Shown: positions 25,320-35,046, numbered from the stretch's first letter. The stretch: DNA of 64,000 nucleotides from Paraburkholderia metrosideri (GCF_904848625.1 NZ_CAJHCP010000005.1:124001-188000), one strand, 5' to 3'. Notes: generated by a model from the sequence alone, not told the origin. A program made the numbers and translations.

Positions 25320-25416
25320 TGGGTGAGCGGTTGCTAGCGTCGTTCCTGCGCAATTGAAGGAGCGGTGCGGCTCGTTGAGTTTCAACGGCGCTTAACCCTG
25401 GCCGGATGTCTGTTCA

Positions 25417-25467
25417 AGCGGGTGATGGAGGTACTTCCGTATCTCCATCACCCGCTTTTCGTTTTTC
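25417..25467 (+). terminator. Rho-independent terminator of the lipoprotein glycosidase gene
   Basis: AGCGGGTGATGGAG (25417-25430) pairs perfectly with CTCCATCACCCGCT (25443-25456), a 14-bp stem followed by TTTTCGTTTTTC. It lies about 100 bp past the stop codon and isolates this gene from the convergent TupA-like gene. Confidence 0.88.
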
Positions 25468-25495
25468 AGCGATGACTCTTCTGACTTGCGGTCTG

Positions 25496-26503
25496 TCACG
25501 CGAGCAGTTTTCCCCACTCGTAGTCGGTCTTGTCTGGCGTGAAAGGCAATACGCCGGCGCCGGGCGTGAACGTCAGTTCGCCAAAATAGACCCGGTTATC
25601 CGGCGCATAGAGGTCCACGCGAACATAGTCGAAGTCCTCGCATAGCTTGACGGCGGTGTCGAGCACAGCCTGAAGGTGGGGAGGGCGGGGCGCCGGTGTT
25701 ACGCTGCGCTTGTAGTAACCGATAGCGATGTCGAGATGATTCCAGTCGATGTCATACACATCGCCACGTGTGTTGCTTCCAAACCTGTCCGATATCACCA
25801 GGATATAGATGATGGGCCCACCCGGTCGTCCGCCAAAGCAGTGCAGCTTGAAATCTGCGGGGATCTTGCCACTGTCGTCCAGTAGTAATTGTTCGAAGAA
25901 GATGCGAGGTTTGATTTTGCGGTAGTGCCTTTCTCTTGCAACGCTGTAGAACGCGGTCGACAACCATTTGTCGGCGAGAAGCCGCAGCTTTTCGAAAGAT
26001 GTCTCAGACTTCCTTCTGACCACCTCGACGAAGCTGCTGCCATGATTGGCTTTCATCACAAAGGCATCCGGCAGCGCGTCGAATACCTTGCGCGTGAATT
26101 CAGCAGGCGCCGCGACTAGCGGGATGAGATGCTCCTGCCCGATCTTGCCCGCGATGTATTCCCGAACCAAAAGTTTGTCTGTCAGGCCGATATAGCGAGA
26201 ATCGGGTCTGAGACTACGTTGCAGGATCTTTTCATTAAAGGTGACGGGACGAACGAGATTGGGGTAGCGGCCAATGCACTTGTGATGAAGCAAACTCAGA
26301 AATAGCGAGTCTGGCAGCACAGACTTCGCTGCCTCCTTGATTCTTCGGATCACCGAGCCCGACTGCGCCGGAGACTGATAGAGTGCGGCCAGCGATTGGC
26401 TGGCTTCCGCGAGTACTTTGTCTTCGTGCAGTTCGAGTTCCTTCCGCAACAGAACGGATGCGGCTGCTTCTTCGTCGAGCTGGGCAGAATTGGGGGGCGT
26501 CAT
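25496..26503 (-). CDS. TupA-like ATP-grasp protein
   Basis: 335 residues. After a ~70-residue N-terminal helical part comes the family-typical opening YPNLVRPVTFNEKILQRSLRPDSR and LTDKLLVREYIAGKIG, then an ATP-grasp core: DAFVMKANHGSSF, PRIFFEQLLLDDSG, DFKLHCFGG and the C-terminal VDLYAPDNRVYFGELTFTPGAG with metal-binding acidic residues. TupA, the name-giving member, acts in teichuronopeptide synthesis, so these proteins are thought to attach amino-acid or similar groups to cell-surface polymers. It is cytoplasmic. Its position beside the exopolysaccharide genes suggests modification of a sugar precursor. It shares its strand with the regulator gene upstream, 50 bp away. Confidence 0.8.
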   Translation of the reverse strand: MTPPNSAQLDEEAAASVLLRKELELHEDKVLAEASQSLAALYQSPAQSGSVIRRIKEAAKSVLPDSLFLSLLHHKCIGRYPNLVRPVTFNEKILQRSLRPDSRYIGLTDKLLVREYIAGKIGQEHLIPLVAAPAEFTRKVFDALPDAFVMKANHGSSFVEVVRRKSETSFEKLRLLADKWLSTAFYSVARERHYRKIKPRIFFEQLLLDDSGKIPADFKLHCFGGRPGGPIIYILVISDRFGSNTRGDVYDIDWNHLDIAIGYYKRSVTPAPRPPHLQAVLDTAVKLCEDFDYVRVDLYAPDNRVYFGELTFTPGAGVLPFTPDKTDYEWGKLLA

Positions 26504-26553
26504 GTCTCAATCCATAATTGGAGGCATTACGAAGCTGCATGGGAAGAGAGGAC

Positions 26554-27522
26554 TCAAGGGGGTTCCTTCAACATCTCAGTTGCCGAATGCCAGCCCTCTT
26601 CAGGCGTTAGCCACCGCTCGTCGGATTCGAAATGCTGTTGCGCGCGAAATTGTGTGGGCGACATGCCATATCGTTCCTTGAACAATCGGCCCAAACGATT
26701 GCCGTCACCCATTCCACATCGCCGCGCTATCTTGTCGACGGGTAGATCTGTATTCCTTAGCATTGTGCAAACGACCTCGAAACGGGTACGCAAAAGGTAC
26801 TCGAGCGGGGTCATGCCGAACTCGCATTTGAAGCGGCGCTGAAAATTGCGCTTACTCATTGCCGCCGACTCCGCTGCCTTGGCGACAGAAATAGCCTTGC
26901 TGTAGTTCTCCTTGATCCACCGTGCCGACTCGCGAATCTTCTCGGTTGTCGTAGTAATGCTGGCGTCGTCCAGTTCGCTCTTACTGTGCTCGTTGTAACC
27001 TGTGTGCAGAAGACGGGCAATTTTTCGCGCGATGTCCGAACTGAGGTCCCGTTCGATCTGCGATAGAGCGAGATCCGTCGGCGTCACGCTCGTGCTCGCA
27101 GTGGTGCGCGTCGTGCTGCCGCCGTCGTCGAATAGAAAAATGGGTACTGTCGACTGCAATGGGTTTCTGCACACGACAGCGAGATTCGCACCCTGCTGAA
27201 TACCAAATGAAGCAATCGAACCCTGACGTGAGATCCACGAAAGAAAACGGTCGTTAGACTCCATCGCTTCGGCGGCATCGCGACACGCGACAAAGAACGC
27301 GTGAAAGTCCGCCAGGCTATACCGTTCGAGCGTCTGCGTCCAGATGGAGATGCTCGACGAACTGGTCACCAGTCCGCCGCCATCCGACAGTACGGAGAAG
27401 CGATAAGGAGGTTCTTCGCCTTCGGCTTTTTCGAACTCATTGGCCAGGCGAAATGCATCTCCGATCGCTCCCGTAGTCACCATGGAACAGTCCTGAAAAA
27501 CCAGAAGACCAATGTGTTTCAT
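26554..27522 (-). CDS. GlxA-type AraC-family transcriptional regulator
   Basis: The protein has an N-terminal DJ-1/PfpI-like domain (HIGLLVFQDCSMVTTGAIGDAF onward, ~1-170) with no obvious catalytic role, and a C-terminal AraC/XylS domain with two helix-turn-helix units: ISVAKAAESAAMSKRNFQRRFKCEFGMTPLEYL and LPVDKIARRCGMGDGNRLGRLFKERYGMSP. The start is uncertain: ATG 27522 begins at the domain boundary, while the frame is open to ATG 27666, which would add 48 residues. Neither has a strong ribosome site. Being divergent from the tyrosine autokinase operon across a 1.2-kb leader, it is a natural candidate to control exopolysaccharide genes. Its effector is unknown. Confidence 0.82.
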   Translation of the reverse strand: MKHIGLLVFQDCSMVTTGAIGDAFRLANEFEKAEGEEPPYRFSVLSDGGGLVTSSSSISIWTQTLERYSLADFHAFFVACRDAAEAMESNDRFLSWISRQGSIASFGIQQGANLAVVCRNPLQSTVPIFLFDDGGSTTRTTASTSVTPTDLALSQIERDLSSDIARKIARLLHTGYNEHSKSELDDASITTTTEKIRESARWIKENYSKAISVAKAAESAAMSKRNFQRRFKCEFGMTPLEYLLRTRFEVVCTMLRNTDLPVDKIARRCGMGDGNRLGRLFKERYGMSPTQFRAQQHFESDERWLTPEEGWHSATEMLKEPP

Positions 27523-27888
27523 AGCGCGTAGTCCATTCTGACGCTCTTTACCGAACGACGTAAGAAAATCGGTCGAAGTCATCGTCTTGGTTATCAAACA
27601 AACAAGCCACTCAGGTAGCGAGATTAGCGCATCGAAATTTTCACGACGAACTTGGCCGGTATTCATGGGTGTTTGGCGTAATAGTCATGATCGGGGAAAT
27701 ACTTACCTCGCAATTTGCTAAAAAGCGTTCTAATATCTATTTCCACCAGAAACTTTTTCCGTAGCTAATACGCGAGCCAGCAGCAAACAGATGCTGAGCG
27801 AGATGGCTGGCCGCTCCGCGTGGCAAGGGATGTAGCGGGAAATCGCGTTCTAAACACGCGTTTTTCTCTTGTGAACTGTCACTAACGT

Positions 27889-27929
27889 TCTGTTACAGCG
27901 CCTGAGTCGCCTTGTATAACTCTGTTACA
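27889..27929. promoter_or_regulatory. Direct repeat TCTGTTACA, 32 bp apart
   Basis: TCTGTTACA occurs at 27889-27897 and again at 27921-27929. The 32-bp period is about three helical turns, so both copies face the same side of the DNA. This is typical of sites for activators that bind direct repeats, such as AraC-family proteins; the GlxA-type regulator gene is adjacent. The link is inference. Confidence 0.35.
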
Positions 27930-28004
27930 TTAATTGCAGATAGCAACAACGCTTTCTGCTGCCGCTGCATTTGTAACGAGCTCCTCATAATCGGCCAATA
28001 ACAC

Positions 28005-28040
28005 CCGAATTTATGCCCGCCGTGATTCGGTGGTTTTTTT
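28005..28040 (+). terminator. Terminator-like hairpin in the exopolysaccharide leader
   Basis: CCGAAT (28005-28010) and ATTCGG (28025-28030) form a short stem, extended imperfectly outward, followed by TGGTTTTTTT. No plus-strand gene precedes it within reach, so it could be an attenuator in a long leader transcript or a chance structure. Confidence 0.35.
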
Positions 28041-28139
28041 GGGGGCTATGCTTCACCGCAACATGGAAAGAAAAATCGTCAGTCCGCATTGGGCGATTTT
28101 AAATCCATGAGATGTGTAATTTTGCTTTAACGCGCCGTT

Positions 28140-28157
28140 ACCTTGCCATGGCAAGGT
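28140..28157. promoter_or_regulatory. 18-bp perfect palindrome in the exopolysaccharide leader
   Basis: ACCTTGCCATGGCAAGGT is fully symmetric, and TGGCA/TGCCA symmetry continues just downstream (28149-28164). Perfect palindromes of this length are rare by chance and usually mark a dimeric regulator site. It lies about 740 bp before the autokinase start. Confidence 0.45.
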
Positions 28158-28895
28158 CATGCCAATTACCTTTGTCCGGGCCGCTGGATAACGCGCAGGT
28201 CTCATGTGTGACGCGAAGGAGCTGTAGCCGTTCACGCACTGCCTTGAGCATCTGGTTCTATCGGTCTTGCGTTCGTCGTGTTTCGCCAGCTTTCTATCGG
28301 ACGAGGCGCGACCGTCTAGTGTTCGCATATAACAATTGAACTTGCAGGGCGCGTGTCTGGGAGGGCGCAGTGGTAGTTCTATGGCTGCGCGTTAGCAATT
28401 GGCTTTTCGACGGCTTCATCACAGTGTCGAGGCCGTTGGATGTCGACGCGGTCGAAACCAGATCGATCAATGCATTCTTTGTCTGCTGTCCGAACGGCGG
28501 CGAGTACTTTTTTTTCGAAGCTTTGCGTACTGAAGAAAGTTTTTGAAATAAATGAGTGAATATATTTCGTAGTACCAATATGGAAAGGATTCTGAATGTA
28601 GGGATCAGTTCTTTCTATTGACTGCGAAAGAGAGGCGCTGTTGTGCGGACCGGTCACACGTCACGCGGGAACCGGGTGCTGCAACGATCAGCAAGCAACA
28701 GGCAATACTGTCATTCGTTGTTCATGAAGTTGTGAGTGCGGTTCTCCGACCTTACTGACCCAGCACGTAACTCCGAGGTGCTGCCGGCCAATCAATGCCA
28801 ACGCGGGCCGGCGGCGGTTCCAGATCGCGAACTGGTGGTGCAGCAGAGCAGTATCGATTCTTACTCTGCCCATCGAACATGGAAGGATCAAACCG

Positions 28896-31247
28896 GTGGA
28901 TTACTACCCTCTGAATTCGCTCTCTCCCGCCGACAGCAATGAGCGCGGCCAACTCAGCGCGCGCGGGATGCTCACGCTGATGCGCGATCACATCTGGGAG
29001 ATCGTGGTCACCACAGTGATCGTTCTGACGCTCGCGGTGGCCTACCTGCTTATCGCCACGCCAATTTATTCGGCCGATGTTCTGGTGCGCGTGGATCCGC
29101 CGGAGCCTAACGCGTTAGGCCTGGCATTGCAGAACCAGGAGGCGATGCCCCCGCCCGCGCCGGCGCCCGTGACTGAAATGGCTGTGATGAAAAGTCGTTC
29201 GGTGCTTGACCCGGTCATCGACAAATACCGCTTTGACGTGTCGGTGACGCCGCACAGGGTTCCAATTCTGGGTGACATTGCAGAGAAATTTGCGACGCCG
29301 GGTGAACCTGCGGCCCCATGGCTCGGATTGGGCTCTTTTGCGTGGGGTGGTGAACGTGTCCAGATTGGCACGCTGGAGGTCCCGAGGGATCTGGAAGAAG
29401 AGAAGCTGACTTTGATTGCGCGTGCTGACAACGGATTCGAATTGCGCGGCCCATCGGATCAACTTCTGGTTAAGGGTGAGGTCGGCATCCCGGTCACGGA
29501 CAACGGCGTCTCCATGCTCGTCAAGCAACTTGACGCGCGGCCTGGTACGAAATTTGAAGTGATTCGCTGGAATGAGCTCGACGCAGTGAAACGGTTCGGC
29601 GACCTGGTCAAGGTGAGCGACAAGGTCAAGGACTCAGGGCTGCTTCAGATCGAGTACGCAGATCAAAGCCCGGATAAGGCTGCAGAAGTCGCTAACGCTT
29701 TGGGGCAGCAGTACCTGGCGACTGCGGTCGCCAGCCGGCAAGCGAATGACACGACCACGCTCGCGTTTATTAACGGCGAACTTCCGCGTCTTCTTACGGA
29801 TCTTCGAAAATCGGAAGACGCGCTCAAACATTTCCGCTCGACGTCCCAGTCGATGCAGCCGACGAACGAGGCGCAGGCCTACCTTCAGGGCGGCATGGAT
29901 CTCGACAAGCAGATAGCGACCCTGCAATTGCAACGTACCCAGCTCCTTGAGCGCTATCAGCCAGATAGCCGGTGGGTGCAGAGTGTGGACACGCAGCTTG
30001 CACAACTGAAAGACGCTAAAGCCCAATTCAATGGCCGTTTTAATGGAATGCCGTCGTCCGAGCGTGAGAGTGTCGATCTGATTCGCGCGCAGAAAGTCGC
30101 GGAAACCATTTACCTCGGTATGGTGCAGAAGGCAGAGCAATTGCAGGTCCGGCGCGCGAGCACGACCGGCGGCGCGCATATCGTCGACTCTGCGATCAGG
30201 CCCCACCGGCCGGTTAAGCCGCAACCTGCGATCGTGCTGGGTGGCGGTCTGGTATTAGGTCTCGTATCCGGAATCGTGCTGGTTTTCATGCGTCGCCACG
30301 TAATGACTGGCGTGACGGACCCTCGGTACGTAGAGCGTCGGATGAGTGTGCCGGTGTTCGGCGAAATCCTTTTCAGTCAGCAGCAACTGATGCTGGACCG
30401 CAGTTTCGCGAGCGCGGCTCGAAAGTCATTACCGGGACTCGGAGGACGGAGCAGTCTTCCATTCCAGAAAATAGCGCCCGATTTCGAAATTCGCAGCGGC
30501 GGCAGTGCAACCGGCGCAACCGGCGCGGCGGCATCGCTCGGGGGCGAGAGCAGCAGAATACTGGCTGCGCGCTTTCCGCATGACACCTCGGTAGAAGGAC
30601 TGCGAGGAGTACGCACGGCGGTGACCCGCGATCTCGCACATGCCCGCAATAACATTCTGATGGTGATCGGCCCTACGCCATCTGCCGGAAAGAGCTTTGT
30701 CGCAGCGAATCTCGCGATCCTGCACGCGGAAATCGGCTCGAAGGTCGTGCTGATCGACGCCGATATGCGCCGCGGTCATCTTGCCTCGTTGTTTAGCGAG
30801 AGTAACCGTGGCGGACTCTCCGAGGTGTTATCGGAGCGGATGGCTTTGCGCAGCGCGTTGCGACCCACGAGCATCGACGGGTTGACGTTCCTGTCCTGTG
30901 GCGTTCGTCCGGAGAATCCCGCCGCTCTGCTGATGAAGCCCCGCTTTAAGGAATTACTGGAGCGGCTCGGTAGCCAGTTCGACCTGGTGATCATCGACAC
31001 GCCTCCCTTCCTTGCGGTGACTGACGCTTCAATCATTGCGAGCGAAGCCGGGGCATCGCTGCTCGTGTTGCGCTCGGGAATGCAAAGCGAGCAGGAAATC
31101 GCCGACACGGTCAAGAAAATGGAACGCGCGGAGGGTCGTATCGCGGGCGCGGTTTTCAACGGCATCCCGCTGCGGCGTAGTACGCGGAACTACGGCTATG
31201 CGACCAACTACGCGAGCGACTATGGGGACGCAGAACCGGTGCATTGA
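28896..31247 (+). CDS. Polysaccharide co-polymerase and tyrosine autokinase (Wzc/BceF type)
   Basis: 783 residues. It has two membrane helices (~33-53 and ~449-470) flanking a large periplasmic Wzz-type domain with coiled coil, then a cytoplasmic BY-kinase domain. The kinase shows Walker A GPTPSAGKSF (~591-600), Walker A' LIDADMRRG (~618) and Walker B VIIDTPPF (~698), and ends in a tyrosine cluster (YGYATNYASDY). Such proteins control polymer length and export of capsule or exopolysaccharide by cycles of autophosphorylation. GTG 28896 has AAGGA nine bases upstream. Normally a Wza exporter and a Wzb phosphatase gene adjoin; neither is present. It heads the transcription unit of glycosyltransferases. 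Confidence 0.92.
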   Translation: MDYYPLNSLSPADSNERGQLSARGMLTLMRDHIWEIVVTTVIVLTLAVAYLLIATPIYSADVLVRVDPPEPNALGLALQNQEAMPPPAPAPVTEMAVMKSRSVLDPVIDKYRFDVSVTPHRVPILGDIAEKFATPGEPAAPWLGLGSFAWGGERVQIGTLEVPRDLEEEKLTLIARADNGFELRGPSDQLLVKGEVGIPVTDNGVSMLVKQLDARPGTKFEVIRWNELDAVKRFGDLVKVSDKVKDSGLLQIEYADQSPDKAAEVANALGQQYLATAVASRQANDTTTLAFINGELPRLLTDLRKSEDALKHFRSTSQSMQPTNEAQAYLQGGMDLDKQIATLQLQRTQLLERYQPDSRWVQSVDTQLAQLKDAKAQFNGRFNGMPSSERESVDLIRAQKVAETIYLGMVQKAEQLQVRRASTTGGAHIVDSAIRPHRPVKPQPAIVLGGGLVLGLVSGIVLVFMRRHVMTGVTDPRYVERRMSVPVFGEILFSQQQLMLDRSFASAARKSLPGLGGRSSLPFQKIAPDFEIRSGGSATGATGAAASLGGESSRILAARFPHDTSVEGLRGVRTAVTRDLAHARNNILMVIGPTPSAGKSFVAANLAILHAEIGSKVVLIDADMRRGHLASLFSESNRGGLSEVLSERMALRSALRPTSIDGLTFLSCGVRPENPAALLMKPRFKELLERLGSQFDLVIIDTPPFLAVTDASIIASEAGASLLVLRSGMQSEQEIADTVKKMERAEGRIAGAVFNGIPLRRSTRNYGYATNYASDYGDAEPVH

Positions 31248-31307
31248 TCACACCCATAGCCCGAGTTGACTTCGATTGTTTCGCGGCGTCGCTAAACGGA
31301 GAACCTG

Positions 31308-32423
31308 ATGCCCTTCGCTATTAACGGAAAGTTCACTTCGCAGCCTGTGACGGGTGTGCAGAGGGTGGCGTATGAACTGACCCGGGCCATGCAGATGCGC
31401 GCGTTACCGGGAGACGAGCTGGAAGTTTTCGTACCGGAGAATGTTCGTGAGCCCGGCGCGTTTCTCAAACGACAGCGACGCTTTCCGTGGCTGCGAGGAA
31501 CGCTTTGGGAGCAGATCACACTGCCGATAGCAGCGCGAGGAAAGACGCTGCTCAATCTGTGCAATACCAATCCGCTCTTCAAGCGTGGGCAGATTGTGAT
31601 GGTGCATGACATGGCCGTGTTCGACGTGCCGTTGGGATTCTCGAGGAAATTCCGCTTGTGGTATCGAATCGGCTTTTCAATATTGCCGCGAATGCAACCG
31701 GTGATATTGACAGTGTCGAGCTATTCGAAGATGCGTATTTGTCATCATCTGAAAGTGGACGAGTCGCGCGTGACGGTAGTCAATCCTGGCGCAGATCATC
31801 TTGACAGGGTTGTGTCGGATCCCGCAGTCATCAATCGGATGGGACTTGTGAAAGACGCTTACTGCGTGATTGTCGGCAGTCTGGACCCGCGCAAGAATTT
31901 GCAGCGTGTTCTGGAAGCAGTCGACAAGCTTGAGCATCTTTCAGAGGTCAAATTCGTCATTGTGGGCGGTAAGAACACGCGCATCTTCAGTAGCGAGGAA
32001 ACCAAAAAGCCTGCGCACGCCGCGCAGGTACTGTGGGCCGGATTCGTCTCCGATGGGGAATTGAAGTCGCTATACGAAAACGCGGCGTGCCTCGTGTTCC
32101 CGTCCTTATACGAAGGTTTCGGACTGCCGCCTCTCGAAGCAATGTATTGCGGATGCCCGGTGATCGCTTCTTCGCGAACCTCGATACCCGAAGCGTGCGG
32201 GGACGCTGCACTGTATTGCGACGCAGCGTCGGCGGACGACATTGCCGAAAAGATCTCACTGATGATGAGTGACGCCGAACTACGGCAGCGTCACCGGACA
32301 AAAGGCATCGAGCATGCGCGCGAGTTTCGCTGGGAGTATTCGGCGCAGAAGGTGCTCGAAATTCTGTACGGTCGCGCGGGCGAGCGGTTGCCGGAGTTGG
32401 CGCCCCGAGCGTCGGTGAGTTAG
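31308..32423 (+). CDS. Glycosyltransferase, GT-B fold (family 4-like)
   Basis: 371 residues. The N-terminal domain opens MPFAINGKFTSQPVTGVQRVAYEL, typical of transferases that build O-antigen and exopolysaccharide repeats. The C-terminal domain has the nucleotide-sugar binding features VGSLDPRKNLQRVLEA and the E-x7-E-type motif YEGFGLPPLEAMYCGCPVIAS. It should add a sugar, possibly mannose given the manC gene in this locus, to the lipid-linked repeat at the inner face of the membrane. GGAG precedes ATG 31308. It follows the autokinase by 60 bp and directly precedes the hydrolase gene. Confidence 0.88.
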   Translation: MPFAINGKFTSQPVTGVQRVAYELTRAMQMRALPGDELEVFVPENVREPGAFLKRQRRFPWLRGTLWEQITLPIAARGKTLLNLCNTNPLFKRGQIVMVHDMAVFDVPLGFSRKFRLWYRIGFSILPRMQPVILTVSSYSKMRICHHLKVDESRVTVVNPGADHLDRVVSDPAVINRMGLVKDAYCVIVGSLDPRKNLQRVLEAVDKLEHLSEVKFVIVGGKNTRIFSSEETKKPAHAAQVLWAGFVSDGELKSLYENAACLVFPSLYEGFGLPPLEAMYCGCPVIASSRTSIPEACGDAALYCDAASADDIAEKISLMMSDAELRQRHRTKGIEHAREFRWEYSAQKVLEILYGRAGERLPELAPRASVS

Positions 32424-32426
32424 CGC

Positions 32427-33887
32427 ATGTTCGTGGGCGGACGAATGGTCAAGGTCACGAATAGCGCCGGCAGGCGTCGCGCATTGCGAATATTGGCGGC
32501 GCTGGCGGGAGCGGCGATTCCTCTCGCAAGAGGTAAGAGCGCGCTCGCTTTGACGCCCAGTTCGCAGCGGGTCGATGCACGTGCCCGCCGGATTACCGAT
32601 CTGATCGGCACAAATGGCTGGGCGGGATCGGCCAGCGATGTAGAGATGTGGCGCGCAATGGGTATTAGTTGGGGGCGGGGCTCGGTGGGTCCTGGGCAGC
32701 CGGATGGACCGGGGGAAGCGATGCGTATCGACAGGACAGGGGCGGCGTATGACGGCGACCTGCCATCGGTGTTGATTCAGAACGACCGGAATGGAATCGG
32801 CTCGCTCCTCATTCTTGGTTATACGCCGAAATGGAATTCGACCGTGCCGGGCGACTCCAATTCTGCTCCGATGGATGTCGAGGCCTGGCAGAAATATGTC
32901 GACGCCGTGGTGCGCAAATATTCCGCGCCGCCTTTTAACCTGCGCTACTTCCAGATCTGGAACGAGGCCGCTGGCAAGTTGTCTGGCGGATCGCCTCAAG
33001 CCACTTTCTGGCACGGTCCGGACTTCAATAAGGACCAAAAGCTGTCGAAGCCTTATGAGCGCGCAATGCAGGACTACGTGGAGCGGGTTCACATTCCCGC
33101 CGCCAGGATCATCCGCAGTTATCACGCTTACGTTGTTTACGGTGGGTGGCCGGACCAGGGCGGGCTCTCCACTTTCCAGCAATGGCTGGAATACAGAAGT
33201 CCCGTATTGAAAGAGCGGATGCTCGATTGGGTTGATTACATCGATACCCATTACCTCAATGTTTCCGACCTGGATTCGCTGTATCAGCAGTACGTGAGGA
33301 ACGGGCCTGCGCGTGGCATCTGGCAGACGGAAATCGGCGATGAGTATATGAAAGATCCGCACTACCTGCCGCGCTATTTCTTCGACTTTGCTGTGTGGGC
33401 ACTCGACCGGAATTGGGACGATCCCGACAAGTACCTGTCGATGGTTTATCACTGGGACGGCTATGAGCCTTTCCGCCTTACGCATCGCGGGCCGCCCACG
33501 CGGACTTACAACGTGTCGGGGCAAAGCCTGATCGTGCTTCGCCAGACAGCCGGTGGATCGCTGGCAAGCTTGTCGAAGCCGTTGCAGTTCGATCCCGGCG
33601 CTGCCGGAAGAGCGCTGGTTTCCGGTAACGATGTGGTGATGCAGGTGACTGCGAGTTCGGGCTGGCAGAGCGTTTCGGTGCCGGGACTCAAGCCGCCTTC
33701 ATCACGTACGGCACAGATTCAATTCGTCGACGCGCTGACGGGCGTGGTCAGTCCCCGCGACGACGTAGCACTGACATGGGATGACTCGATGCTCAAGGTT
33801 CGATTCAAAGTGCCGGACAAGGTCAACGGAGCGGACAACAATCCGCCGAAGCATCTCGCTTATGTCGTTATCCGGCCTCGCGCATAG
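32427..33887 (+). CDS. Exported GH39-like glycoside hydrolase of the exopolysaccharide locus
   Basis: 486 residues. The N-terminus has a twin-arginine-like signal (AGRRRALRILAALAGAAIPLA). The catalytic part resembles clan A beta-xylosidase/PslG-type hydrolases: GTNGWAGSASDVEMWRAMGISWGR at the start, acid/base Glu180 in IWNEA and nucleophile Glu302 in WQTEIGDE. A beta-sandwich-like C-terminal region follows (~370-486). ATG 32427 is called; ATG 32445 is an alternative. The gene begins 3 bp after the preceding glycosyltransferase stop, so it belongs to the biosynthetic unit. It probably trims or releases polymer in the periplasm, as PslG and PelA-like enzymes do, and does not serve nutrition. 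Confidence 0.78.
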   Translation: MFVGGRMVKVTNSAGRRRALRILAALAGAAIPLARGKSALALTPSSQRVDARARRITDLIGTNGWAGSASDVEMWRAMGISWGRGSVGPGQPDGPGEAMRIDRTGAAYDGDLPSVLIQNDRNGIGSLLILGYTPKWNSTVPGDSNSAPMDVEAWQKYVDAVVRKYSAPPFNLRYFQIWNEAAGKLSGGSPQATFWHGPDFNKDQKLSKPYERAMQDYVERVHIPAARIIRSYHAYVVYGGWPDQGGLSTFQQWLEYRSPVLKERMLDWVDYIDTHYLNVSDLDSLYQQYVRNGPARGIWQTEIGDEYMKDPHYLPRYFFDFAVWALDRNWDDPDKYLSMVYHWDGYEPFRLTHRGPPTRTYNVSGQSLIVLRQTAGGSLASLSKPLQFDPGAAGRALVSGNDVVMQVTASSGWQSVSVPGLKPPSSRTAQIQFVDALTGVVSPRDDVALTWDDSMLKVRFKVPDKVNGADNNPPKHLAYVVIRPRA

Positions 33888-34007
33888 CTGATTGAGCGTG
33901 ACGAAGTCATGACCATTTCGCGTGAAGTTTCGTGCTGGCCGCAGGTGTCGTTAATTTCACGGTGACCGGATTCCGGCTGACCGAACTTTAGATAGCGTCG
34001 AGATACC

Positions 34008-35018
34008 ATGAACCACGTGACCGTTGTGATCTGCAATTACAACTACGAGAACTTTCTTGCCTCCGCAATCGACTCGGCGCTCGCGCAGGACTATCCGGCA
34101 ACGGATGTGATGGTGATCGACGATGGTTCGACCGATGGATCGCGAGCGATCATTGAACAGTACGGTGCGCGTGTACGGGCGATCTTCAAGGAAAACGGCG
34201 GACAGGTCTCCGCTTACAATTACGCGATCGAGATACTCGATACGGAATACGCGATTTTTCTCGACTCCGACGACATTCTGTACCCGAGCGTCGTATCCGA
34301 AGTCATGAGCCGCTTCTCCACGGGTTCATGGGCGAAAGTGCAGTTTCGACTGGACGTGATGGACGGTGCGGGCGCGCCGACCGGTGCACATGTACCTAAC
34401 ACCGAGCCGCCTGCCGACTGCGGCAGATTACTGAGGGGCGGCTGGCTTTATCCATCGCCTCCCGCTTCGGGCAATGCATACCGTGTGAGCGCTCTCAGGA
34501 GGATCTTCCCTGTTCCGGAAGAGGGGATTAATCGCTATGGAGCTGATTTTTACGCGATTTATGGAGTCGTGCTATCCGGTCCGGTCGCCACTATTTCAAA
34601 GTCGCTGGGAAGCTATCGCGTACATAACGCCGGCAGTGGCTCCGTGTCGTTTGCCAATTCGGAGCAGCTGACCAAGGCGCCAAAGGCCTTCGGCATGCGT
34701 TGGGCGATATTACGTAATCTCGCCAGAGCACGGCTTCAGATAGAACTGCCACCAGAATTCCATGACTTCTCGCACGAGAAGGCGACATTTTGTTCGAGCG
34801 TCTATCAGGCGCCGTTTGCTAGCCGCTGGCGCTGGATGTTGCGGGATTCCCGTAGTTATTTGCACGCGATCGTTGCCAACCCTTTCTGGAGCGTCAAGAA
34901 GAAGCTGGGCACGCTCGTGCTTTCTGGTTTATGTCTTGTCCCTTACTCGCCACTGTCCGACTTCGTGGTGCGTTATATCTCTAACCCGCTTGCCCGCCGT
35001 CGCGTGGCTGGGCGCTGA
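34008..35018 (+). CDS. Family 2 glycosyltransferase
   Basis: 336 residues with a GT-A fold: VTVVICNYNYENFLASAIDSAL at the N-terminus, the nucleotide-binding VIDDGSTDGS, and the DxD-type motif LDSDDIL (~85-91). The C-terminal third is basic and partly hydrophobic (KKKLGTLVLSGLCLVPYSPLSDFVVRYI), suggesting membrane contact. It should add one sugar of the exopolysaccharide repeat. It lies between the hydrolase and flippase genes of the same strand. Confidence 0.88.
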   Translation: MNHVTVVICNYNYENFLASAIDSALAQDYPATDVMVIDDGSTDGSRAIIEQYGARVRAIFKENGGQVSAYNYAIEILDTEYAIFLDSDDILYPSVVSEVMSRFSTGSWAKVQFRLDVMDGAGAPTGAHVPNTEPPADCGRLLRGGWLYPSPPASGNAYRVSALRRIFPVPEEGINRYGADFYAIYGVVLSGPVATISKSLGSYRVHNAGSGSVSFANSEQLTKAPKAFGMRWAILRNLARARLQIELPPEFHDFSHEKATFCSSVYQAPFASRWRWMLRDSRSYLHAIVANPFWSVKKKLGTLVLSGLCLVPYSPLSDFVVRYISNPLARRRVAGR

Positions 35019-35046
35019 AGTCCAGAACGCGCGTCAGGAGGACGGT

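Larger units (their letters stand above)
27667..28895. other. 1.2-kb leader region upstream of the exopolysaccharide operon
   Basis: No supportable gene. The region is A+T-richer than its flanks and contains several symmetric or repeated elements listed separately: a TCTGTTACA direct repeat, a hairpin followed by eight T, and an 18-bp palindrome. The length and content suggest a complex promoter or long 5' leader for the polysaccharide genes. Confidence 0.5.

Noticed and set aside
23661..25385. 574-codon open frame on the minus strand across the lipoprotein glycosidase gene
   Set aside because: It is a shadow frame caused by strong third-position G+C bias. It is rich in His/Arg/Val with no domain, and the plus-strand protein has signal peptide, repeats and catalytic motifs.
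32280..33524. 414-codon minus-strand frame opposite the GH39-like gene
   Set aside because: Antisense shadow with no recognisable domain, overlapping two well-supported plus-strand genes.
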